Assembly: GCA_035536185.1 (NCBI GenBank)
Contig: DATLOM010000049.1
Location: 11,562 to 75,561, forward strand
Direction of reading: 5' to 3'
Length of the DNA: 64,000 nt
Origin: GCA-2861595 sp035536185
Lineage (GTDB): Bacteria; Actinomycetota; Acidimicrobiia; Acidimicrobiales; GCA-2861595
Below the pieces are notes generated by a model. That model had not been told where the DNA came from, searched no databases, and saw only the letters and a list, made by a program, of their open reading frames with translations. Every line of letters begins with the position of its first letter. The stretch's first letter is position 1. This document shows positions 1 through 8,422 of this stretch, piece after piece. The translations under genes and the position numbers were made by a program.

Positions 1-396
1 CGCCCGGTGCGCCTTGCGGGCGATCGTCAGGACCCGGCTGCCGATGAACGCTTCCAGCTCCTCGTCGGAGAAGCAGGCCGGCGACCATGGCGTGGGCGCG
101 GCCCCCGACTCGACGGTCCCCTCGGCCGACCGGTCGCGATAGGCGAGAACGGCCATGACGCGGTGGCGGCACACGCCCGAGGCCAGGCAGCTGCAACGGG
201 CCTTCTCGATGGTGACACCGGGGGCCAGGACCACCTCCACGCCGTTGGGAAAGACCCCCGTGACCGCGCCGTCCTCTGCCTCCACGATGGTCGGTCCTCT
301 TCCCTCCCCGACCTCGCGGGCCGAACGCCGAACGATCCCGCGGTTGGCCAGCGCCGCCAGCGACTCGTCGCTCAGGGCCAGGAGGTCCTGCCGCAT
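1..396 (-). CDS. SWIM zinc-finger protein, 3' end beyond window (partial)
   Basis: The frame opens at an ATG at 396 and stays open to base 1, giving 132 residues of the N-terminus. A SWIM-type zinc-binding motif CxCx5CxH is visible at C68, C70, C76 and H78. SWIM domains are thought to bind zinc and contact DNA or protein. The gene starts 8 bases after the VWA gene stops, so it is the last visible member of the leftward operon. In E. coli the SWIM protein YehQ sits in the matching position next to YehP (VWA). The exact role is unknown. The start is well placed because no upstream in-frame start fits the spacing better. Confidence 0.8.
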   Translation of the reverse strand, partial: MRQDLLALSDESLAALANRGIVRRSAREVGEGRGPTIVEAEDGAVTGVFPNGVEVVLAPGVTIEKARCSCLASGVCRHRVMAVLAYRDRSAEGTVESGAAPTPWSPACFSDEELEAFIGSRVLTIARKAHRA

Positions 397-404
397 AGCG
401 CGGG

Positions 405-1541
405 TCACCGCCCGATGCGTTCGGCCAGGAACGCCGCCAGCTCCCCCGGCGTCATGGCGCCCACCGAGGCGCCGGCATTGGCCAGCTGCTGGGCGACCTC
501 GGCGTTGTAATCGGGGTTCGCCTCCTCGTCGAGGGCGGCCAGCCCCATCACGTTGGTCCCCTGCTCGACCAGCGAGCGGACCATGCGCACCAGCCGGAAG
601 GGATCTCCGCCCTCGTAGAAGTCGGTGATGAGCACCACGATGGTCCGCCGGGGGTTGTCCACCAGCCCGGCGGCGAAATCCACGGCCTTGGCGATGTCGG
701 TCCCACCACCCAGTTGCACCTTCATCAACAGCTCCACAGGGTCGTCCACGTCGGCGGTGAGGTCGACAACGGCGGTGTCGAAAGCGATCAGGTGGGTGCG
801 CACGCCGGGAAGGCTCCACAGGCAGGCAGCCGTTACCGCCGAGTGGATGACCGAGCCGGCCATTGACCCGGATTGGTCCACCACGAGGATGATCTGCCAG
901 CGGTCCAGCTCCCGGCGGGTACGGGAGAAGAAGTGGGCCGTCTCCACGTAGAGGCGCCGCTCCTCGGCCCGGTAGTGGCGGAGGTTGTCTTGGATGGTGC
1001 GGCGGAAGTCGAAGCTGCTGGCCCGCCGCAGCCTGCTGGGGCGCCGGGACCGGGCGCCGCTGAAGCTCTGTCTGATCTCGGTGGCCATCTTCTCCATGAG
1101 CTCGCGGACCACCTGCTCGACGATGCGCCGGGCCAGTCGGAGCACCTCGGGGTTCATCAGGTGCTTGGTGCGAAGAACGGCCTTGAGCAGGGTGGCGTTG
1201 GGCTCGATGCGCTCGAGGACGTTCGGGTCGGTCACGACCTCGTGGATCTGGTAGCGCTCCACGGCGTCCCGCTCGAGGCGCTCGATGGTCTCCCTCGGAA
1301 AGAGCCGGTGGACGTCGTCCAGCCATCTGGCCGTGGTGAGGACCGAGGCTTCCAGGCCGGCGCCCCGGACGTCGCGGCGGTCCAGGTCGGACTCGCGCCG
1401 GTAGAGCCACTCGAGCGTGCTGTCGCGGGCCTGGGCGTCCTCGCCGAGGCCACCCCCCCCACCCCCCCCTCCCGTGCAGGCGTGCCCGGCCTCGCCCAGC
1501 ACCAGCCGCCACCGCTCCAGGACCGGGTCGGGATCGGCCAC
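405..1541 (-). CDS. VWA domain protein of the MoxR/SWIM cluster (YehP-like)
   Basis: 378 residues from a GTG start that lies one base after the DUF5682 stop. The C-terminal half is a von Willebrand A domain with a complete MIDAS: DQSGS at 222-226, the GGGTD threonine loop, and the later TDFYEGG aspartate. Such domains bind a metal and a partner protein, commonly the substrate or adaptor of a MoxR ATPase. The N-terminal half is helical and charged. An eight-glycine run at residues 24-31 is encoded by two G8 homopolymers. The context suggests it is the VWA partner of the MoxR ATPase two genes upstream. Family assignment is firm; the biological role is not known. Confidence 0.85.
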   Translation of the reverse strand: MADPDPVLERWRLVLGEAGHACTGGGGGGGGLGEDAQARDSTLEWLYRRESDLDRRDVRGAGLEASVLTTARWLDDVHRLFPRETIERLERDAVERYQIHEVVTDPNVLERIEPNATLLKAVLRTKHLMNPEVLRLARRIVEQVVRELMEKMATEIRQSFSGARSRRPSRLRRASSFDFRRTIQDNLRHYRAEERRLYVETAHFFSRTRRELDRWQIILVVDQSGSMAGSVIHSAVTAACLWSLPGVRTHLIAFDTAVVDLTADVDDPVELLMKVQLGGGTDIAKAVDFAAGLVDNPRRTIVVLITDFYEGGDPFRLVRMVRSLVEQGTNVMGLAALDEEANPDYNAEVAQQLANAGASVGAMTPGELAAFLAERIGR

Positions 1542-1542
1542 T

Positions 1543-3885
1543 TCAGTCCCCCTCGCCCGGACCGCCGACCCGACGTAACAGAGCTTCGCGACTCAACAGA
1601 TCTTCGACCCGGGCTTCCACGGCCCGGGCATGAGCCAGCAACTCGGGATCGGCGGTCAACCGGAGCAGCGAACGCCCCGAGCCGACCAGACCCCGCCGCT
1701 CGAGAAGGATGTTGGCGATCATCTCCCGCTCGCGGGGTGGGAACCAGGAGAAGGCGAGGCGCAGTGCGGGGAGGGCGATCAGGAAGTCGTGCTCGGAGAA
1801 GTTGGCGATGACGTCGTCGAGCAATCCGATGATGCCGCCGGTCGACAGCACCTGCTCCCGGGCCAGGGCGAAGAGCCCGGCCAGGAAATCGCCGAGTACG
1901 GCGGGTCGGGCCGCGCTCCGCACCGAGCGCTCGATCGCCGCCACGTCGCCGGCGCTGTCCTCGTCGAGGGCCCAGACCAGGCCGATCGCCGCCCCCCTTA
2001 GGTCCGGTGGCCGGTCGATGGCAGACGAGCGAACGAAGACGCCCAGGACCGACGAGCGGTCGATGGAAAGGACCGAGTCGGCGTGGATGAGGGCGTCGCG
2101 CACGGCGACGACGGCCTGAAGGCGGGGACCGTCGGCCGGCGCAGGCCCTCCGCGGATGGCCTCGACCAGCCACAGTGCCCTGATGGTGGCGGAGTCGATC
2201 ACGCCGGCCATGGCACTGCTCCCGGCCGCGCCCAACAGGCGGTCGTGGCGCCACAGCCCCAAGGCGGTGGACAGGAGGGTGCCGAGACCCCCCAGGTCGC
2301 TGATGGAGCCGACCAGCAGGGCGATCTCGGCGACGGCCCGGCCGGACAGCTCGTCGAGTCCGCACAGCGCAGCGTCGAACAGCAGCGCGGCCAGCCCGCC
2401 GGCGTCGCCGGCGACGTGGGCGAAGCGGTCACCAAGGGCGGCGGCCGCGGCCTCGGCCAGCGTGGCGCCATAGGAGCCGGCTTCGATCACCGACGGGAGC
2501 CGGAGCTCGGAGTCCTCCAGCTCCCATACCTCGGAGAGCACCGGATCATCACCACCCACCTCCGGGCCTGACGTCCGGAGAACTCCCGGGATGGCGAGGA
2601 CCCTGAGGCGGTGGAGCACCCGGCTGGCCCCCAGTCCTCTGGGCTCTGTCAGGTCCGCCTCGAAGCGGCCGGCGAGAGGTATCCGGTAGCGCTCGAGCTC
2701 GGCCTCGATGTCGTCGACCAGCGGCGGATGGGGCGTGTCCGGGTGGAGGCGGCCGACCACCTCGCCGGAGAGGGCGGCCACCATCTCCACGACGACCGGC
2801 TCGGTTCCCGGGGCCAGGCGGCCGCGCCCGGTCCACGGCAGGGGTCGATCCAGCGAGTCGGTGACCAGGGCGCTGACCAGCCCGTCGAGGACGTCGACCC
2901 GCCCGGGGGGAGCGTGGCCACGCAGGCGGGCCAGGCCGAGGGCCATCGTGCGGGCGGCGACGAGATCGGCGGTCGACACCTGCTGGCGGCGCCGGCGGAG
3001 GCGCTCGACCACCGACTCGACAACGGAGGCACCGGCCTCGTCGGCGCCCTTCTCCCAGAGCCGCTGGTAGTAGCGAGGCGACGGCATCCCCGACTGGTAA
3101 CCGACGAAGGCGTCGAGACGGCGGAACGAGAAGGGCACCAGGTAGCTGCCCCCCACGGCCCCGGCCGGGAACACCGGCACGTCGGGCCACCCCGAAGGGG
3201 TGGGCGGGTGCTGACGGCCCGCGCCTCCTGTGGCCGCGGCGACCAGGGCGGGGCGGTGGAAGCCCCCGGTGACCACCACCACGTGGCGATCACCGGCGTC
3301 GGCCACCGCTGCCCGCACCCACTCCGCCATGTAGGCCTCCCGCTCGGCGTCATCGTGCCCCTCCTCCTGATCGGCTTCGGTGCCGGCGGCCTCCCCCCGC
3401 ACCAGGGCGAAGTAGGTGGCAAGGCGCTCGGCCAGCTCGTCGCCGGGATCGATCTCGAAGAGGTGGTCCCACAGGGTGTCGACGTTGTCCACGGCGAAGG
3501 CCCGGCACAGCCGATCGACAGCACGCGAGTAACGCCGCTCGGCATCGGCGTATCGGTTGGCCCTGTCTTCGAAGGCGGGGTGCCAGGCCGGCAGGTCGAT
3601 GAAGCGGACAGCGGCGCCGGCTCGGCGGCCGTCGAGAAGCGCCACCCATTCCGGCGAGTGCTCGCACAGCGGGCTCCAGGAGGCGTGGCTGCGGAACTGG
3701 TCGCGGTAGCTCGTGAACACCGCGATGGGAAGCTCGTGGTCGAGGAGCACCTCGTCAATGCGCTCGTTCATGTCGGCCGGTCCCTCCACCAGGACGTGAG
3801 CAGGCCTGAGCTCGGCGATGACCCGGCGCACCAGGTGCGCGCAGGCGGGGCTGTGGTGGCGTACGCCGACGAAGGTGGCGGGCAT
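1543..3885 (-). CDS. DUF5682 family protein (YehM-like)
   Basis: 780 residues starting at the ATG at 3885 (MPATFVGVRHHSPACA), which overlaps the MoxR stop codon as ATGA. An upstream in-frame ATG would add 46 low-complexity residues inside moxR and is unlikely. The N-terminal region has the HHSP and VEGP motifs typical of this family, which is found in MoxR-VWA-SWIM clusters. The N-terminus resembles TraB/erythromycin-esterase-like folds in that it carries conserved His and Glu residues, but no catalytic role can be proved here. Tight overlaps on both sides imply translational coupling and an assembly with the MoxR and VWA proteins. Confidence 0.78.
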   Translation of the reverse strand: MPATFVGVRHHSPACAHLVRRVIAELRPAHVLVEGPADMNERIDEVLLDHELPIAVFTSYRDQFRSHASWSPLCEHSPEWVALLDGRRAGAAVRFIDLPAWHPAFEDRANRYADAERRYSRAVDRLCRAFAVDNVDTLWDHLFEIDPGDELAERLATYFALVRGEAAGTEADQEEGHDDAEREAYMAEWVRAAVADAGDRHVVVVTGGFHRPALVAAATGGAGRQHPPTPSGWPDVPVFPAGAVGGSYLVPFSFRRLDAFVGYQSGMPSPRYYQRLWEKGADEAGASVVESVVERLRRRRQQVSTADLVAARTMALGLARLRGHAPPGRVDVLDGLVSALVTDSLDRPLPWTGRGRLAPGTEPVVVEMVAALSGEVVGRLHPDTPHPPLVDDIEAELERYRIPLAGRFEADLTEPRGLGASRVLHRLRVLAIPGVLRTSGPEVGGDDPVLSEVWELEDSELRLPSVIEAGSYGATLAEAAAAALGDRFAHVAGDAGGLAALLFDAALCGLDELSGRAVAEIALLVGSISDLGGLGTLLSTALGLWRHDRLLGAAGSSAMAGVIDSATIRALWLVEAIRGGPAPADGPRLQAVVAVRDALIHADSVLSIDRSSVLGVFVRSSAIDRPPDLRGAAIGLVWALDEDSAGDVAAIERSVRSAARPAVLGDFLAGLFALAREQVLSTGGIIGLLDDVIANFSEHDFLIALPALRLAFSWFPPREREMIANILLERRGLVGSGRSLLRLTADPELLAHARAVEARVEDLLSREALLRRVGGPGEGD

Positions 3886-5021
3886 CAGCCCGGCAGGGCG
3901 TGGCGGGCGTCGTGCATGGCCTTCCAGTGCCGGCCCTTCTTCCTCGGGACCTGCTGCTCGATGTAGCGGCGGAGCCGGGCCAGGTCGTCGGCGTCGTCCT
4001 TTGCCGCGGTGCCGGCCAGGCACTCCACGATGTCACCCGGGCTGCCCGCCTCCCCCCGCAGGAACCAGCCCCGCAGCCCGACGGCGTGGGCCACCGAGAC
4101 CGCTTCGGCGGTGCTCATCACCGACGACATCTGATCTATCGGGTCGCCGGTCTCGGTCATCCCGGTCCGCAACTCCCGGAAGGTGGTGACCAGCACCTCC
4201 AGCACGTCACGACGGGGCGCCACCTGGACCCCCGAGCGCTGCAGGAGCTGGGTGGCCTCGGACTCCACCAGCGCCAGTTCCGTCTCCAGGTCGGGTATGG
4301 GGAACACCGTCTCGAAGTTGAAGCGCCGCTTGAGCGCGGCGCTCATCTCGTTGATGCCGCGATCCCTGGTGTTGGCGGTTGCGATGACGTTGAAGCCCTC
4401 CACGGCGAAGACCATGCCACCGTCGCCTGGGAGCTCGGGGATGGCCATCACCCGGTCAGAGAGGATCGACAGCAGCGAGTCCTGGACCTCGAGGGGACAC
4501 CGGGTGATCTCCTCGAAGCGCACCACCTTGCCCTCCGCCATGCCCCGCAGAACGGGCGCCGGCACTATCGAGCGCTCCGACGGCCCGTCGGCGATGAGTA
4601 GGGCGTAGTTCCAGCCGTACCGGATCTGGTCCTCGGTGGTGGCGGCGCCACCCTGGATGGTGAGGGTGGAGTCTCCTGAGACCGCAGCAGCGAGAAGCTC
4701 GGACAGCAGCGACTTGGCCGTGCCGGGCTCTCCGATCAGCAACAGGCCACGGTTGGTAGCCAGCGTGACCAGGGCCCGGTCGATGAGCGAGGTGTCGCCC
4801 ACGAACTTCCGCTCGATTCCCGCCTTGGGGTCGCCGACCACGAAGCGCCGGGCGGCATCGAGGCTGAGGGCCCAGCCCGGAGGCCGCGGTGCCCTGTCGG
4901 CGCTTCGGAGACGAGCCAGTTCGTCGGACCAGCGAACCTCGGCCGGCGGGCGCTGGGCCCTCATCCCCTCCGGGGTCGGATCGGCGGGGGCGGACGCTGT
5001 CGTTCGGGGAAGGCGGGCCAT
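3885..5021 (-). CDS. MoxR-family AAA+ ATPase (YehL-like)
   Basis: 378 residues. The Walker A motif GEPGTAKS is at 97-104, Walker B VVRFEE at 166-171, and sensor 1 lies in the IATANTRDRG segment, followed by an RRF arginine region. MoxR ATPases are chaperone-like machines that remodel or metallate partner complexes, usually together with a VWA protein. The gene follows a DUF4132 gene by 23 bases and overlaps DUF5682 by one base, so it is the central enzyme of the operon. Its neighbours match the YehL subfamily. The client is unknown. Confidence 0.88.
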   Translation of the reverse strand: MARLPRTTASAPADPTPEGMRAQRPPAEVRWSDELARLRSADRAPRPPGWALSLDAARRFVVGDPKAGIERKFVGDTSLIDRALVTLATNRGLLLIGEPGTAKSLLSELLAAAVSGDSTLTIQGGAATTEDQIRYGWNYALLIADGPSERSIVPAPVLRGMAEGKVVRFEEITRCPLEVQDSLLSILSDRVMAIPELPGDGGMVFAVEGFNVIATANTRDRGINEMSAALKRRFNFETVFPIPDLETELALVESEATQLLQRSGVQVAPRRDVLEVLVTTFRELRTGMTETGDPIDQMSSVMSTAEAVSVAHAVGLRGWFLRGEAGSPGDIVECLAGTAAKDDADDLARLRRYIEQQVPRKKGRHWKAMHDARHALPG

Positions 5022-5044
5022 GTGTCAGGTTCGCAGGTGTGCGG

Positions 5045-8000
5045 TCATCGGCGCAGCGTCTCGAGGTCCCGCATGACCTCAGAGGCGGTGATGTCGTCGA
5101 GGAGCCCGAAGGCAAGCTTTCCCTCCGGCACCGCCCAGCCCGGCGGCCCGTCGTTCAACCACACGCCGGCGATGGTCTGTTCCGGATTGAGCATCGTGGC
5201 CCCCACCTCTATCCCCGGGTCGAGGTTGACGACTACCGCGCCCCCGCCGGGCACGGGCCGGTACACGACTGCCTGGATCCCCCCATCCTCCCGGTTGCCG
5301 CGCTCCCAGCCCCGATCGGAAAGGGCCAGCACCCTTCCAGTGGGTGTCGTGGCCCCCGCCACGCGCCTGAGCAGGGTTGCCTGCTTCTCCTCTTCGCTGA
5401 GGGAGAACACCTCCCGGCCCAGCTGGGGGAAGGGCTGGAGGATCTCGTAGTCATAGAACAGCTCCGACCAGGCGCCCAGGAACTCGCGAAGATGCAGTGG
5501 ATGGGCTATCCCGACGTAGGTATCGCCTGAGAGGGCCACGGCCACGTCGGCGCTGTCGGCGAGGCTCCTGTCCTCGGCTACGCGGAACGATCCCGTGACT
5601 GTGCCGCTGTCGTCGAACGTGGCCCACACCAGGCGGCGAGTCAGATGCCAGAGAAGCGGGTGGTCGACGAACAGCGCCTTGTGCTCGGCTGCCGTCCACC
5701 TCCGGCCCGCCACCATGGCGCGCTCGAGACGGCGGATCTGGTCGGACGCCACCACCTTGACGTCCTTCTTGAGGCCGGTGAAGAGGGCATAGGCCGACCC
5801 GGCCATCACGGGATCATCTTTGACCCCTGGCTTGGGCAGCACCTTGCGCCGTGGCCCATCCTCGTCGGCCACCACCGGCTTGAGCTGTTCGTCGAAGCCC
5901 ACCCGGAACCGCCGGGGGCCGTAGTCGAGAAGGAGGGACCCGGTGTCATCCAGTCCGAAGTCGGGAACCAGGCGATCGGCCAGCTGTTCCGCGGTGAGGC
6001 CGAGGCCGTCGGCCACCTCCTCGATCTTGGCCTTGGCCTTGGTCTTCAGACCCTTGAACCTGGCCTTCTCGGCTATGGCGTGGAGGTGCATGAGAGCTAC
6101 GTCGGAGCCGATGGAGGAGAGGACGTCGAGGGCGGCAACGGCTCGGGCGCTGGCCGCCTCACCGGGCCAAGACCGGATCAAAGGCGACAGCCGGCGCACC
6201 GTTTCGTCGTTTCCGAGCAGGGCGAGAGCCCGGAGGATCCAGCCCTCCTTTGGCGGGAACCCGATGCTGCGCCAGCGCTCGAACGCGGCCCAGGCCATCT
6301 CGGCGAGTGAGTCGCGATCGACCGCTTCCCGCACGAGCTCGATGCCGGCGTAGGTGTGGCCCGGCTTGGAGATCGCTGCCATCGTCAAGACGTGGCCGAC
6401 AGCTTCAGCCGGCAGTGCAGCCGTGCGGTCGAGCAGCTTCACCTGGGGCAGGTGGGCGGGATCGAGCCAGGACGGGAGCGTTGGGATCCGAGCCGGGAGG
6501 AGCTGGAGAGGGTCGGTGGCCAGCATTGTCTCGATGGCGTCGACGACCGCCGGGCCGTGCAGCGAGGCCGCATTTCGGACGGCGTTTTTGTGGCCGCGGT
6601 GGTCGAGCAGCCGGAGTGCCGCCTCCGCGTAGGTCCGCTCCTTCCCGCGAGTCCCGAGTGCCCGTGGCACGAGGTCACGGGCAGCTGAATCCGGGTGCCG
6701 GTCGAACCAGGCCAGGGCCACATGTCGGATCGACTTTGTCGTTGCGTACCACGTCGCCATCAGTGCCGCGACCTCCGAACCCTCGTAGGGCAGGAGGAGA
6801 GCGGCAAGGTTCGACGGCCGTTTCAGAACCACGCGCAACACCAGGCCCGCCGCTTCCTCGCCGAACCTTCCGAGAATGCGGCGAAGGGAGCTCTCCGCCT
6901 CATAGGGGTAGCCCACGGAGAACTCGGCAAGATGGGGCCGGACCAGCTCGCCCGGTGCCAGAGCCAGCACCTGGAGCGACAGCACGTATCCATCCGTCGC
7001 CTTTTCGACGAGAGGGGCCCAGTCCCCGTCCCGTGGACACAGCCAGTCGAAATCCGAATTGGTGCGCCCCCACTCCTCCTGCTCACCCGGTCTCCAGGCC
7101 AAGGTGATGGCGGCGGGTCGGCCGAGCCCCTCGATCACCACGGGTTCGGATCGCCTCGCCCGAGTCGCCCAGGGAGGGGAAGCCAGCACCGCCGGCAGCC
7201 GATCGGCCGGAGCTGCGGGCAGAGCGGTCGACGCCGCAACCGCCGTGTCGAGCGCCCTGGCTGCTGTGGCGTCGAGACTCGGGCGGACGGCCGCCGCTAC
7301 GTCCGGGTGGGCAAGCGCGTGGCCCCGCAGCAGGCCCCGAGAGATCTCCGCCTTGGCGCCGGACCCGGCGGCCGCGGCGCTGACAAGACGCATGGCCCGG
7401 CGTGGGAATCTCTCCATCGCCTCGAGGAGGGCCGGTTGGACGTTCTTCCTGTCGAGCCGGTCGAGCAGCATTCCAAAGGCATCGTCGCCGGGGAAGTGGG
7501 CGAGCATCCCAACGAGTCGCTTGTTGTGCTCCACCATCAGGTCGTCGTCGAACATGCGTGCCAGGATCGGAGCGGCGTCGGGACCCACATGGGCGGCGAG
7601 GCTGAAGACCAGGCGGGGGCGGTAGGCGATCGTCCAGGGCCTTGTCATGGCGAGGATGGCCTCGGCCTGATCAACGGTCGTGGCTGAGGCCAGCAGAGGT
7701 GCCACCCGCTCATCGGTGAGACCAGAACCCGGAAGGGAGGCGATGTCCTGGTTGACCCAGTCCTGTTCGGTGGGGAACAGATAAGAGCTGACGATGCGCA
7801 GAGCGGGTCCTGCCCACCGGTGCTTCTCAACCCGTTCGACGGCCGCGGCGTAAGACTCGTCGTCGCACAGCGCCATGTGGGCGCGGAGCCGGCCCAATAT
7901 CCGGTCGGAGTGGAGGATCCGGGGCCCTTCAGGCGGGGCCTTGGCAACGGCGCAGTCCAAGTGTGACCTCCCCAAACGGGAGTTGGGGTCGGCGCGTGGT

Positions 8001-8422
8001 GGATTGAAGATGTCCACTGATTTGAGCAGGACTCCGGTCTCGGCTGCGAAGGCGATGCCGTGGAACGCCACCCAGCAGTCCACGACGGTGGCCATGCGAG
8101 CTCCCGGACGTGCCAGTACGGTGCCCACCACGGCGGCGCCCATGGGGTCGGCATCCGTGTCCGTCGCTCTGCCGCTGAGCGTCGCGGCAAGTGTTGCCAG
8201 ATAGTGGCTCCCACGTTCGGCCAGCTCGGCATCGGAACCGGTGTGCTCGAAGGCGAAGGCAAGAGCGTCCTTGGCCTGGACCAGTAGGTCAGCGAACCGC
8301 TTAGGGGCGGATGGCGCGACAACGACCCTGCGGGCGGGTCCCCGACCCCGGAAGGGCTCGGCCTGGCGCCACCACTCCGCCGGGACGATGAACGCGTCCT
8401 CGTCGCGGTCGGCTTCGGTCAT
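5045..8422 (-). CDS. DUF4132 (MolR-like) protein, full-length copy
   Basis: 1125 residues. The C-terminal third, about residues 830-1125, carries the DUF4132 signature including RRWTAAEHKALFVDHP and the terminal ITASEVMRDLE segment. The middle is helical and repeat-like. The start ATG at 8422 overlaps the stop of the upstream paralogue (ATGA). It shares its opening (PAEWWRQAEPFRGRGP) and most of its length with that paralogue. DUF4132 proteins such as E. coli MolR/YehI occur with YehL-type MoxR ATPases. They have been linked loosely to molybdate metabolism, but the function is unsettled. Confidence 0.82.
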   Translation of the reverse strand: MTEADRDEDAFIVPAEWWRQAEPFRGRGPARRVVVAPSAPKRFADLLVQAKDALAFAFEHTGSDAELAERGSHYLATLAATLSGRATDTDADPMGAAVVGTVLARPGARMATVVDCWVAFHGIAFAAETGVLLKSVDIFNPPRADPNSRLGRSHLDCAVAKAPPEGPRILHSDRILGRLRAHMALCDDESYAAAVERVEKHRWAGPALRIVSSYLFPTEQDWVNQDIASLPGSGLTDERVAPLLASATTVDQAEAILAMTRPWTIAYRPRLVFSLAAHVGPDAAPILARMFDDDLMVEHNKRLVGMLAHFPGDDAFGMLLDRLDRKNVQPALLEAMERFPRRAMRLVSAAAAGSGAKAEISRGLLRGHALAHPDVAAAVRPSLDATAARALDTAVAASTALPAAPADRLPAVLASPPWATRARRSEPVVIEGLGRPAAITLAWRPGEQEEWGRTNSDFDWLCPRDGDWAPLVEKATDGYVLSLQVLALAPGELVRPHLAEFSVGYPYEAESSLRRILGRFGEEAAGLVLRVVLKRPSNLAALLLPYEGSEVAALMATWYATTKSIRHVALAWFDRHPDSAARDLVPRALGTRGKERTYAEAALRLLDHRGHKNAVRNAASLHGPAVVDAIETMLATDPLQLLPARIPTLPSWLDPAHLPQVKLLDRTAALPAEAVGHVLTMAAISKPGHTYAGIELVREAVDRDSLAEMAWAAFERWRSIGFPPKEGWILRALALLGNDETVRRLSPLIRSWPGEAASARAVAALDVLSSIGSDVALMHLHAIAEKARFKGLKTKAKAKIEEVADGLGLTAEQLADRLVPDFGLDDTGSLLLDYGPRRFRVGFDEQLKPVVADEDGPRRKVLPKPGVKDDPVMAGSAYALFTGLKKDVKVVASDQIRRLERAMVAGRRWTAAEHKALFVDHPLLWHLTRRLVWATFDDSGTVTGSFRVAEDRSLADSADVAVALSGDTYVGIAHPLHLREFLGAWSELFYDYEILQPFPQLGREVFSLSEEEKQATLLRRVAGATTPTGRVLALSDRGWERGNREDGGIQAVVYRPVPGGGAVVVNLDPGIEVGATMLNPEQTIAGVWLNDGPPGWAVPEGKLAFGLLDDITASEVMRDLETLRR

